This document shows, piece after piece, positions 46,145-57,700 of a stretch of 64,000 bases of DNA. The first letter of the stretch is position 1; each line of letters begins with the position of its first letter. The position numbers were made by a program, and so were the translations under genes. Origin of the DNA: Manduca sexta (Eukaryota; Arthropoda; Insecta; Lepidoptera; Sphingidae); assembly GCF_014839805.1 (NCBI RefSeq), contig NC_051129.1, positions 10,420,920-10,484,919 of the forward strand, written 5' to 3'. A model generated the notes under the pieces. The model was given only the letters and a program-made list of their open reading frames with translations, had not been told where the DNA came from and made no database searches.

Positions 46145-49100
46145 TTAAGCTTAAGCAGCTTTAAGCTGCGAAACAGTTTTTCAGCCTACGTTTCCCTCTT
46201 CCTACAACTTGGAGTCTTTCAAGCGGAGCGAGCGTGAAGAAACAATCAAGAAAGCATAACTGTGCCGACCGTCCGGGGATATTTAGCTTTAGCTGGTCGA
46301 CTTGTTTTTGGGCATAGCTCCACTTACCATCTGGTGCAGTGAGGACACATTAACATGATGTCCATTAAAAATAATTTCACGTATATCGCTTTAGTGGTAA
46401 TTCCCAATGACCACAACAAAGCGATTCTTAACTTTTATATCTTCTATAAACACGTGGTGCTTTATACCCACATTTAAACGTAATAATAACCATACATATT
46501 GCACGTGCCTTGACCTTTATACACATAAACACTTTATAATAGCATTTATATCCTAAAGTTTATCTTCTAACTACAAAAAAATCTAAAAATATAATATCCT
46601 TTGACGATCGTCCGAACGTTCGCCTTCGTAATAAAACACGTGTGATACATATTGTCCTCCGGCCGGTATCATGCGGCAGTCCACTAAAGTAAAATTTTTC
46701 ATAACTCAACAGTACATTACCGGTATCCCTGAAACTTTGCCAAGCGGCCGCGGCCGTATGTCACACGCTGCATTTATAATACACATTTTGGGAGCACCGT
46801 AAATCTAAAATAAGGCGCAACTTCGGTCATCTGTGGCGGTAAGATTGGTATTTTATTTTATGGTGTAAGTTGTGATCCTAAGTATAAACGTGAACGGTTT
46901 TGTTAACACACTATTATGATTGTTATATTCAAATTACGAACGGAGTTTATGCATGATAAAATTGACGGACAATCATACAAAAATGAAACGCAAATAGCTC
47001 ACAGGAATATGAAATATTGTATGTAGACCAAATTATGTTCTAACTACTTAGCTTTAAACAATTAGCTCAAGATAAATATCATAGCAACACACAGAGAAAT
47101 AAGACCTGTTAACTATGAAACCACTTATACTAAACCCAATCCAACAGTATTTTTACAATTATTACTAAAACTGCCACCTCCTGATTACACGGTCATCTGA
47201 TTGCCAAAACAACTTCATCCTCAAAATACCACACACAAGACAGACAAACGCGCACACAACACGGACACACATAAAGCGAAGTCTGACGCGAAAGTCGCTA
47301 GGAAGTTAGTTAATTATGTAAATTGCGGCGTGTAGTCTGAAATATGGGTTGGATTCACTCAACCCGGCGCGGCGGCAAGATAAAACCCCGCCGGTCCGGC
47401 GTAACTTATTGCCAGCTCGACACACTTGCGCGGTTAGAAATCGGATTTAAATTTGAATTGGCCGTTTCTAAGTCTTACTTTTGCAACGAACTGGCTTTCA
47501 TAGGAATCTTAAGGTGATCCTTTAACTCCTTGATCGTGCACGAGTCAGGCTGTACATGATAGTATTGAGTGTCTAAAAATTTAAAGTCACATTTGATAAA
47601 GTTTGGTAAATAGTATAAATTAAAATCCACATTTGCTATATGTTTCTTAAGAGAAACCCTTAAGAGAAATAACGGGTTAAGACCCACGTAAAAATTGCAT
47701 AAAACTGGAAATTCTAATTTACAATAATAAAGTTGAAAACATACTTTAATGAACCTTTAGTTATTAAAGTAAGCGCGTGGTCGCACCAAAAACTAGTGCC
47801 TCATAAATAGATCGAAGACTACATTTTAGAACGCCAGTAAAGTTTCAACAGGAGAGTGCTAACACCACGAGCATATTACAGCGCAAAAGCTTTATGACTG
47901 GACTATTAAGTTTACCTACTTGTCAACAGCTGACATCTTTAATAGCATACAGTGAACACGGCAAACTAGTATTAATGCCTTATTCACATGCAAATAAGTA
48001 CATATATCGTACTTCATATTTAACACAAAAATAACACAAATTTGGTTTTATAGCTCCATGTGTGACATGAGTCTTATTTTTCACTGTCATAAAGCACACA
48101 ATTAGTTAAAAAGCCACCTAACTAACCAATTAAGAACATATACACAAAGAAGCCTAACTAATGATCCATCCAAACTGTCTCAACGATTCGTCGAAGAAAA
48201 TAGTAATGGGAGACGATTAAGCTAAGGCGAGTTATCAGCCGATCCGATGCGATACCAAGCGAATGTGTCTAATCCCTAACAACACTCGCTCCGACGTACA
48301 AATACGCAATAAATCCGCAAACTTTTAGCAAGCAATTTCCTTTGGTTTACGAGAACAAGATTCATGGTGGCCCCGCCGCCGGTCCGCGCTGCGCGAAACA
48401 CGAAGCGATTCTACAGTTTTAAACTATGGACGCTTTTAAATTGTTGCGACGGATTAAATATTCTATTAAAAGAAGATGCCCAAGTTGTAGAGTTTCATTT
48501 TGAACTTACTTTAAATTGGCTTCTTGTTCTGTAAGTTTTGAAGTAAAACAAATATGCTGTCTGGTCTGTTTGTAAACATTAACACAAAGGTTACTGCCTA
48601 ATTAAAAAGAATTTAACTACGACCAATAATTGTAGTTGACCTATATTTTGACGGTTATCGATTTTAGGAGATTAAACATTTCCTACAGGCCAAAAAGCGA
48701 GCAATACCTACAGGTATGGATACAGTTATTTCTGAAGACACAACTAACACCTACAATCTCCATCAGTCATACATTCGCAATACCAAAGAACATGAGTATA
48801 AAAATTGACGATGTCTGAAACTCTGGCGGCACATTCAGACGCGCCGTGATGGCATCATGAAGGCACTATCACGTATGATTAATGCGAACGCAGCGGAGCG
48901 CGCCGCGTTTATTCATATTCCTAGAAGCACATCGCCGGCTCCTCAAACGCACTCACTTTAATGCTCCGCACTCTGTGCACTCAGACAATTTAAAATATAC
49001 CACCGTTCTCGCGATGAGATTGGAAAATTTTAAAATGTTAACGTGTTACAGTGTCATTATGGTAAATTTATTAGTAACGGCCGTTTATCTTTATAATTTA

Positions 49101-50039
49101 AGCTTCGTTTACGACTACATTTATTTATAAAATGCGTACATAACTATTAGATCCTAAAATTGACAGCCGTGACTTGAGTAAAATGCGAGTTCGAATTAAG
49201 CACCCATGTTAGTATAAGCGATGAATATTTGCTTTAATTTTTAGAAATAAACACAAGTTACTATTCTATTAAAACTAAAAGGTTCTGAAAACCAATATAT
49301 CAGAAGGATTTCCATGTTCAGCTAGCAACAAATAATTTTCTAAATGTTGAAATTAATTCTACTAAGGGGCCTTTCCCAAAATTAATGAATTCTCTTTACA
49401 TAAACAACAGACGTACCGCATACGGGCAAGTCCATTTTCCACATAACATTTAAATGTAAAAGATTATTCGTAACATTTTTACATTTCACAAAAACACGTC
49501 CAATTATTAAAACATCTTCAAAAAAATGCGATGTCGAAAACCTTTCATCTTTTCACAGCGTATCTTAAAGGAAATCTGCAATTGAAAGGTGAACGACCGC
49601 CGGTGAATATTTCAGGTAGTTCAACCACGATCGGATTATTCGAATATCTTAGTGTCATCATGAGTTTCCGATGTTACAAAATGGAAAATATTTTCTACGA
49701 CGCTTTCATTTGATATTTCATACTTATTAGTCTAAAGGAACCATCGAAACCTACGGCTAAAAATATGTGTTTTCACCGATGAAAAAATGTTGCTAATAAC
49801 AATTGAAATATTTATTTACTTATTATGAAAATATTATTACGCCCCTCATGTTAGGTAACTAACATGCAGACAGCGCATAATTTTGGTTATCAAACCAGAT
49901 TTGATTTTGGGCTTTCAGAAAATGTGAAACAAGGCGGCCTGATACGTCATTAAACTGAAGGACGAGTACACATCAAGCAGTGAGTCCATCAGACATGACC
50001 CACAAACACTGACAACGGACATTACAATGCAGCGACAAT
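46145..50039. other. AT-rich stretch, no gene seen
   Basis: Frames of 60-82 codons at 47475-47687, 48636-48818, 48882-49130 and 49531-49713 show no recognisable domain. A 7-bp palindrome (GCAGCTT-T-AAGCTGC) lies at 46155-46169. GC-rich patches lie at 46740-46760 (GCGGCCGCGGCCG), 47365-47400 and 48370-48405. Confidence 0.45.
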
Positions 50040-50300
50040 CTCAATACCGGGTGTCACGGCACACGTCATAATCATTAGGCGAGCGTCACGCCGCCATCAG
50101 GCCCACTAGCCGCACGTCACTTACCGCCGTGACACTAACCGTCTAACGCGCGGGGTGACGGCGCGCAGATAACGTTGTTTACGGCCCATTCGACCCATCC
50201 GAGGGAGGGGGGGTCAACATCGGCCACCGGCCACGCCGTAAACGGGCGGGGCTGGTGAGCCGTCTTGAGTGCCTCGTTTGATATTCATTACACTGACGTA
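50040..50300. promoter_or_regulatory. GC-rich block with clustered CGTCA/TGACG motifs
   Basis: CGTCA occurs at 50064-50068, 50084-50088 and 50115-50119, and its complement TGACG at 50156-50160 and 50294-50298. These are half-sites for CREB/ATF-type bZIP factors. The block is markedly GC-rich compared with its flanks and also has a GGGAGGGGGGG run near 50203-50214. No open frame is convincing. It could be an enhancer or promoter-proximal element. Functional assignment is inference. Confidence 0.35.
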
Positions 50301-50754
50301 CGAGTCGGTCATGTCTTGTATGTACAACGTGATTATCACAGTTGAGATTTGTTTGTATCGTGCACAGGGAATGTTATGAATCCAAAAGCACGTAATTTAC
50401 TTGTTCGATAAACATGTAACAGAGTCTAGAAATAAATCTAAACATAATGAACTATGAAGTTAATTGAGTTTGCAGCATATTCAATTTTAAACAATGCATA
50501 CAATTTTGCAGCCGAAATTTCCTGCCATAAATTAGCAGCAACAAAAAGCTCTACAGCTGGCACCCCTCGATAACAACATACAAAACACCGTCAGGTCATT
50601 ATTAATATAACTACCAAATTTACATAATAACATCGTAACTTGAAAAATAAGTTTGAAATATTCGAAAAGAAAATTGCTCCTTAACTCACAAGACGTTTTC
50701 AAAATGAGTTACTTCCACATGAATTTGTGAAATCGCAAACATAGTTCGAGAGGG
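50301..50754. other. AT-rich stretch, no gene seen
   Basis: No repeat, RNA or open frame recognised. Confidence 0.5.
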
Positions 50755-50755
50755 T

Positions 50756-50784
50756 CCCTGCCCCCTCCGCCCCTGTCCCTGCCC
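50756..50784 (-). other. G-quadruplex-forming motif (minus strand) / i-motif (plus strand)
   Basis: Five runs of three or more C on the plus strand at 50756-50758, 50761-50765, 50770-50773, 50777-50779 and 50782-50784 are separated by loops of 2, 4, 3 and 2 nt. The minus strand therefore satisfies G3+N1-7 four-run rules with a spare run, which usually means a stable quadruplex. It is isolated in AT-rich DNA. Confidence 0.85.
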
Positions 50785-52494
50785 ATTGCCAGTGAAGCCT
50801 GGTCGCCCGAGGTGGTCAGAGCGAAATAACGTTGAATGTAACACGATTTACCACGTGTTTGCGTGTGTAGTAACAATTAAATGACATTTCACTCGGTTGA
50901 TTGCCAACGGTAAGGATTACTCGACAATGTCCTGTTCTAGAAACCTTGGTAAACTCGAACTTTGCATACATTGAGTAACAACTTTCAAGGTAATTACGTA
51001 TTAAGAAAAAAATACATAATAGACGTTAATATGACATAGGATACCGAAAAAACGCACGTTCTGATGAGTGTTTTTTAAAACGTGCGCTTGTGATGGACTT
51101 AATACAAACTATATACCAAAATGTTCATCAATAAATCATACGAAAATGAGTATCAATACCAAACACTATTAACTTACATCAAACGTGCCAATAAACGTCA
51201 CACGACCGAACACAACCGTCCCATAACATAATAAAACAAAACGTAACATGACGATTGATAAATCGGAAACAATAGTAATTTCCGTTCAATTTCGCGATCG
51301 CATTAATCTTGAATCGAAAGTCATTTGTCAACGTACGAGCACTACATAATGGTATCGATGTTAATTAAGCGCACACCGAACGATGTGACTTGAGAACTTG
51401 GGTTCAAGTAGGTGGCGCCTGTCTATAGTCAAAAATGTATTTTTAATGTTATTGCAGCAATAGTCATTATTACTTATAACACATAATACTAATCAAATCC
51501 GGTGATTAATCTGTTAGGAAAATTTCCGTAAATAAATTTATGAAAGCAAATATTTTATTTTGACATCTTCCAGCGCATGATATCTCAATACAGTAAGAAA
51601 TTCGTTACAATTATATGCAATTCGAAAAAAAATCGAACTCTTCTTAAATCCTAATAAATGTCGCATTGTCACCTTGTCACCATACTCGTTAGCGTGCTTG
51701 TTGGTATCCCGAGTGCGTCTTAATGATGTCGTCAAGATATTTCGGATGAGAGCTTAGTGAGAGAGAAGTCTTCTGCTAACGTGTATCATGCTTACTAAAA
51801 TGATTTTTACACCATTTGACCTGAATAAGTTTCTATATAATTAAACTATTTATATATTATTATAGTATAGATATTTTCTTTGGTATTGTGGATCCGAAAT
51901 CCTTGTAGTTCCTGGTAATCCAAGCATTGTAATATTTTCTATTTCTGTGCAATCAAGACTGTATGTGCAGCTGCTGGGTGTAATCATAATAATATTATGT
52001 ACCGAATCTGGCCACACTGTTTTACCGAATAACTCTAAATGAAAACTATTTTATTACTCGTGAACTTTTTAATCGTTTTATTATCCTATATATTCCCAAG
52101 TGTAACATTATTGTTTATTTATAACTCAAGTTTATGAAGCAATAACATCACATGAAAACGTACTTACCTAAAGTTTTGAACAGTTACGGATTATACGATA
52201 TGCATTTACAATTGCGAGCTGAAAATCAAATTCCTAAGCCCGCATACATAATTTAAACACCGTAAGCCATTACGCCCAATATCTTTGGATTTAAGCCAAC
52301 GTCATTTGATTGGCGAGATCAGTTACCACCTCCGCATAATGCCTCGTAAAATGGAAAAATTAAGTGGAAGCCGGCGCGAGGGGGAAACCCCCACTTGTCA
52401 AATAAAAAGCTGCCAAGTTTTAGTCCCCTTAATGGGATTGTTCACAAATGTTATTCTCGCAGATCAAAATTCATTATGATTCATATACACGAGA
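50785..52494. other. AT-rich stretch, no gene seen
   Basis: Partial inverted sequence CGCACGTT...AACGTGCG flanks a CTGATGAGTG at about 51052-51087. A 65-codon reverse frame at 51538-51735 and a 64-codon forward one at 52285-52479 have no recognisable domain. Confidence 0.4.
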
Positions 52495-52670
52495 GTATCC
52501 TTACTTATATAATAAATGCGAAAGTTTGTTAATTTGTCCATTTTCATAGATCAACGGATATGAAGCATGTTATGCCTGGAAGTAATTTATCGGCCGAAAG
52601 AATATGGCATACATTTATTTCCAGAAAAATCAATTGTTTCTACGATTATTTTATTTTATTGCAGCCAAGA
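52495..52670 (+). repeat. ATCCTTACTTATATAATAAATGCGAAAGTTTG-type repeat remnant
   Basis: The opening ATCCTTACTTATATAATAAA followed by TGCGAAAGTTTGT is the typical start of a dispersed repeat very common in lepidopteran and other insect genomes, recognised from memory. The following AACGGATATGAAGCATGTTA stretch is a degraded version of its interior. It is directly followed by family A copy 2. Confidence 0.55.
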
Positions 52671-52717
52671 AAGAGACTCTATAATACAGAGGTGAAGGGT
52701 GACGTTTTCCGAAAAGT

Positions 52718-52852
52718 AATCCGACACAACATATAGATACTAATGTGCATAAATGCGGTCTGCAAGTCGTAATAATTATAATTAAATTTTACATAAATTA
52801 CGAAGGAAAGCCGGCAGGAATCTGGTTATATGGATCCGTCGCCACTGGTATA
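52718..52852. repeat. dispersed repeat family A, copy 2
   Basis: It aligns with 1551-1693 in the same orientation: GACACAACATATAGATACT, GCATAAATGCGGTCTGCAAG, AATTTTACATAAATTACGAA, GAAAGCCGGCAGGAATCTGG, then a TATGGATCC...CCACTG end parallel to the first copy's ATGGACCC...CCACTG. No coding frame is shared by the two copies over the full length. Confidence 0.75.
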
Positions 52853-54266
52853 CTTAATGTACACAAATAAATTAATAAAAAATACTTAACACATAATATC
52901 AAAAAAGTTTCCAACCTCTAAAAACAACAGTTATTATTTCTATCGTGAAATAATGATCAACACAAATGAATATTTATTACATTCAAATACTCCACAGCAT
53001 TTAGTTTTTTCCTCGAAAGAGACTTTTACGAGAGTGATACGTGACAAAATCTAGTAATTACTATGTTTTAACCGCTGTGAAGTGAAAACTTTAAGTAAAA
53101 ATACAGTGAAGCCTTTGTATCCCAAATATTCCTATGTAAAACATGAATAATCAGGCACAGTTGAATGTCGTCGAAATTAAAAAACATACCAACTGTAAAC
53201 AAAAAACCAACACCAACTTATATCCCTTAACAATAAATGAGCATGAAATTGATTAGGCTAATGATGCAAAAAAAGTCAATATCCAATATGGGAATCATAA
53301 AAAAAAGTCCAACACTTCGCGTAAAATCTAACAGGCGTATTTAAATCGAATTGTCCCCATAAGCGAATGCGATGTACGTAAAACTGCCAATCCAGTCCGC
53401 TCCAGTCGACACAGCGCAATGTACCTTAATTTGCCGCTCGAAGAAGCTCCGTGTTTACTCCACTACACTGATCTATATGTCTTAACAACGAACGATAACA
53501 TTACGTGTGTCTTCTCACGTCTCTTGCGGTAATTTTACCATAAATGCTTTATTGAGTGTCCGTAATAACCCGGAAATAAAACAGTAATGGTATATATTTC
53601 GTTGAACGTGTTGGAACGTACATGAAATATTACATTGCCATGATATGATCAGAATATTTATGTGTCGCTACTAATGTTTCATAGAACGGTGGACCATATT
53701 GGTTGATAAATTTTTTTTTACTGCTAGTGGTAGAACGATGTTCAAGATTTTCCAATAAATACCTTTTTAACATTGTATAACCACATTTTGCCAAAGTGTT
53801 ACCATACCATTATGCTATGGTAGATATCGTATTAAGAAAAGTGTGATAACGAGTTTCATACGAGATCATCCAAATAGAATACGATACGAAGAATATTTAG
53901 TACGAAGTTTAAGATCTGTAATTTTCAGGAACATTTTTCTTTGTATTACTTAGGCTGGACCTAATGGCAAATGAAATGGAGTGCAGATGTAAATTAGATC
54001 TATATTAAATCATACTTAAGCAATCCACGTTAGTACATTACGCATACTTATGCTTTCAAGTAGAGCATATTGATCGCGCGTAGGCCTAGAGTGGCCGAGC
54101 GTAACCAACAAACTGAACAAGTGGATAACAATGTTACGCACTTCGTACGCGACCAGCCATAAGTTGGGATAGTTGCAGAGCGCTTCTCTGCACACAGTAT
54201 TATATATCTAGTTATATACGAAACTAGATTCCATTATAGTCTACAATTAAGATATTATGTCTCGTT
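52853..54266. other. AT-rich stretch, no gene seen
   Basis: No open frame of note, no recognised repeat. A GC-richer patch at 54070-54185. Confidence 0.45.
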
Positions 54267-54773
54267 TTGTCAATGTCAAAACAATTTATTCCCCTCACTC
54301 TATCATCAAAAAACCGCTTTTATCTTTTTAAATATCAACCTATTTCAGTGATAGACGTTATTGTTTACTTCTATAATATAGGTAGAATAATCGATATATT
54401 GTTCATAACTTATATATACATAGAATCGATATTAGGTGTAGATATTATTTTAAATTATAAAAGTTCCGCTATAAAATCGGGATGCAAAAATTTTGACGTT
54501 CAGAGTAAAGCCGAACGTTATACCGTCCTACACGATGTTACAAAAAAGCCCCCACTTACAGACATGTACGTGAACGAAGGCCGCATTCACAGCGGTGTCA
54601 TCTCGCCTGACCGAGAGTCGAGCGCGGGACTCGCCGCACCCGGGTGGGGTTTAAGTCAATTATCCGAACAAAACATGTCGACTGAACATAAACATACAAA
54701 GGCTACAGTCATGGATCGTCTCACTGAAAACTACCTAATGACTTCCCTTGTGTTCGCGATGAATACTCGATAA
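54267..54773 (+). CDS. 168-codon open frame, unrecognised, doubtful
   Basis: This is the longest open frame outside the transposon. The first part is hydrophobic and Ile/Tyr-rich (residues about 25-62, two possible membrane-like stretches around IDVIVYFY and IDILFITYIYIE). The second is mixed and hydrophilic (a KKPPLTDMYVNEGRIHSG segment, then a Ser/Gly/Ala-rich DRESSAGLAAPGWG segment). No family or catalytic motif is recognised. Composition changes midway with local GC content, which fits a chance frame crossing an AT-rich and a GC-richer zone. No poly-A signal or splice context was established. A lineage-specific gene or a transposon remnant are alternatives. Confidence 0.15.
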   Translation: MSMSKQFIPLTLSSKNRFYLFKYQPISVIDVIVYFYNIGRIIDILFITYIYIESILGVDIILNYKSSAIKSGCKNFDVQSKAERYTVLHDVTKKPPLTDMYVNEGRIHSGVISPDRESSAGLAAPGWGLSQLSEQNMSTEHKHTKATVMDRLTENYLMTSLVFAMNTR

Positions 54774-57700
54774 AATTCACATTGTATTCGAAATATCTTA
54801 TACTACTCCTTTGGTTTACGACCATTACTTATGGCTTACGTTTCCTCGCTTTAAAGACCGAACAGCTTTTAAATTCACAGTTTATTTTTCTTTCTATAAC
54901 ATTTAATTCCTTGAAATATATTTCTAAATGATTTACTTTCGATACACCGATTTCTATTCCTTGCGCCGCGTCGCCTGCGCCAAATACGTGTTCGTTCGAC
55001 GTGGCAAATAGCTTTGCACCTAACAAATGTTACAGATTAATCCGACGCAGTTAAAAAAGAAAAACAAAAATATATATAAACGGCACGCGGCACACGACAG
55101 CACACTTTTTATGTAGTAACGTGAATGGAATGCGTCTCATCACGATAATGGACACTTCAATACAAACATTGCAGGCAGTTTCAGACCGCGTCGCTGCTCC
55201 GGGCTCGCATTATTAAAGTAAAAAACTCGATTGTGTAACTGCATCATGCGAAATATTCTCAATTGTTTCAACACGCGCTGTTGATATTATTTTTTCGGTA
55301 CGCGTATAAATAAACGGTACGATTGCTAAATTCTCCCGCATATTGCATCGCAACGTTGCTCTCGTGTTCAGGTACACGTAATTCGATGCAAATAATCCTA
55401 TACTGAAACGTAATGGTGGCTATTAGGGGTTTAAGTGTAATTGCTTGTGCATCTTATGCATGGGCTCGGAGCTCAGTTGGTAATATACAATGTTTGGAGC
55501 TCTGTTTAATGGTGAAAAACAAGTTTTAATTTATATATTTTTTGGTAATATATATTAGGATAACAGTCACGCGTTAGATAAACCAGTTACCAAAGTACGT
55601 AACATCGTACGCACTAGCTCTGATTATGCATTACTCAATAACATCCAAGAAAATACATACACCGTTGATAACCATCCAATTCTTCCACGGAAACCGACTA
55701 GACGGCCCATAGTCAATATTTTTAATGCCTATCAATATACAGTTTATCAAAGAGTTGAAATATAAAATACTACTTTATTTGTACAAAAACATGATAAATT
55801 GTTTTTAGTATCAGTCCGATAAATAATTCAATTGGAAAATATCTAATTTAGATTCGGCAGTCAGCCAAATCGGCTTTAGTTGCAAATGTGTACGCAACAA
55901 ATAAATATTGGGCATCGTTTTATACGGTCGATGAAATGAAATAATAAAAAAACGAAATAAAAGCGCGCCGCGCTAACTATAAGCTGAAATGTCATTCGCG
56001 TGCTACACCGCAGTTTGTTTGACCGCCGGCGTTAATTAAACGATTTTGATAAACAAAAACACAGCCCTTCCCCGTATTTCCATAACAATTGGCGTTAAGC
56101 TGTCTCTGCTAACTTCTGGACGCGTACACTGAGCCGCTATTTTTTGTGAAATTTCATAACGAAAACAAAGAAAAATATTTTAAATCATTCTTTGCCAAAT
56201 TGTTTTAACGTCGTTTTATAAGTTATGAAACTGAACGTTACATCAGCTGGGGTAAATGAATCATTGTAATCTAGACAATTATTTCCGGTATTTGTTTGTT
56301 AGAAAAATACGTCAATAAAACGTATAAATTCGAACATCATCCGCCACCTTTATTCTCGTCACATATAAATTAAAATACATCCATCGAATTATGTCAAATA
56401 AAAATTCTATACAAAAAAGCATTGAAAGTTTCTGCGACCCTCGGTGAGATTAATGGGGTTACTGTCGAAACGCCATTGAGATTATCCCAATCCAATTTCG
56501 ATTCAAGTGCACCACTCGAACCGTCGAGAGAGCCAATCGGAAATGATTATAAAGGGACAGATGCCTAGTTGTAAATTCCGACTCTAGGGTTCACTTTTAT
56601 CTTATTTATTTACTTATTAGCTTTTGTCTCCGAGACTCAATTTGAAATTTTAATGCCAAATTAGTTTGTCAAAACGTTGAATTTTAAGCAGGGTTTAAGC
56701 GCTTTAAGAGACGAGACGTCTTTAACTATTAACTCGGTTTAGTATAAAAATAAATTATAACTGTTTTAACTTATAAACACGAAACAGTATGAGAATGTAT
56801 TAATAATTAAATAAATTATTCTATTTTGAATTTCTCTATGTTAATTTCTAGGTTTAACGTAAAAAAGAAGGACATTTGATTAAAGAAAAAAAAAGTAAGA
56901 GTTAACATTGTTTCATAACCAGAGTTAGTCATATATTTAATTCCAGCCACACATATAACAATTAAAAATAATTATTTAATGACAATAAATGCCCATTACC
57001 AATTTAAACGTTAAAACTTCGATAAAAGGTCAATCAAAAACGAGACAATTATAACTAAAGGGCCCTTAATCACTTTACTTGATCCTTGAAAGCGATTATT
57101 ACGAAAGAAAAGATATAATTGATTTCCTAAAATAGCCGGCACGAGTACAATTTCTAACCCCCACAGCTCGAATCTCATAGTTTTATTTAGGTATATAATA
57201 TCAACATTCCAAATTTATTTTTGTCAGACAAAAAAGGTACTTACTTATCATAAATAGATTTTCTATTTCTTCGCACATCGACCTTTATATAAGCTCAATT
57301 TTCGAACATATCTAACACGAACGATTCCATTAAACAAATTCGTTCGAATAATGACGCTATTCCATTAACAAAGGTGCATTTAAAAATTGAATGCGATCGT
57401 CCAAACGTCGCGGACAGCGGTTGACAACGAGCGACAAACCGTCGCGTGCCCACCGACACTTGATGCCTACACTGCATTAATTAATTAAAGTTTTCCTTTC
57501 ACGTGCCGCGACTTTTTGTTAATTGCACTTTCTGTTGCAGGATTATCTACGTAATTTTTTTTTCAACAGCCTGTGCTAATGGCTGTTCATGATAAGACAA
57601 ATTGTTATTCGTTTTAGAATAATATTGTAACTTGATTGACGTTAATGGTGTCGTAGGGAGTGTCGTGACAGTCCTAGTTGCACCACTGTCTACGCCTTCA

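Noticed and set aside
51052..51087. CTGATGAG between CGCACGTT and AACGTGCG, resembling a hammerhead ribozyme
   Set aside because: The stretch after CTGATGAG is a T/A run without a stem II, and GAAA is not present before the 3' arm (it reads TAAAAC). Only the outer arms pair. Probably coincidence.
55460..55495. tRNA-like D arm (GGAGCTCAGTTGGTAATA)
   Set aside because: No B box (GGTTCRANNCC) follows at a suitable distance and no acceptor stem pairs, so it is not a tRNA gene.
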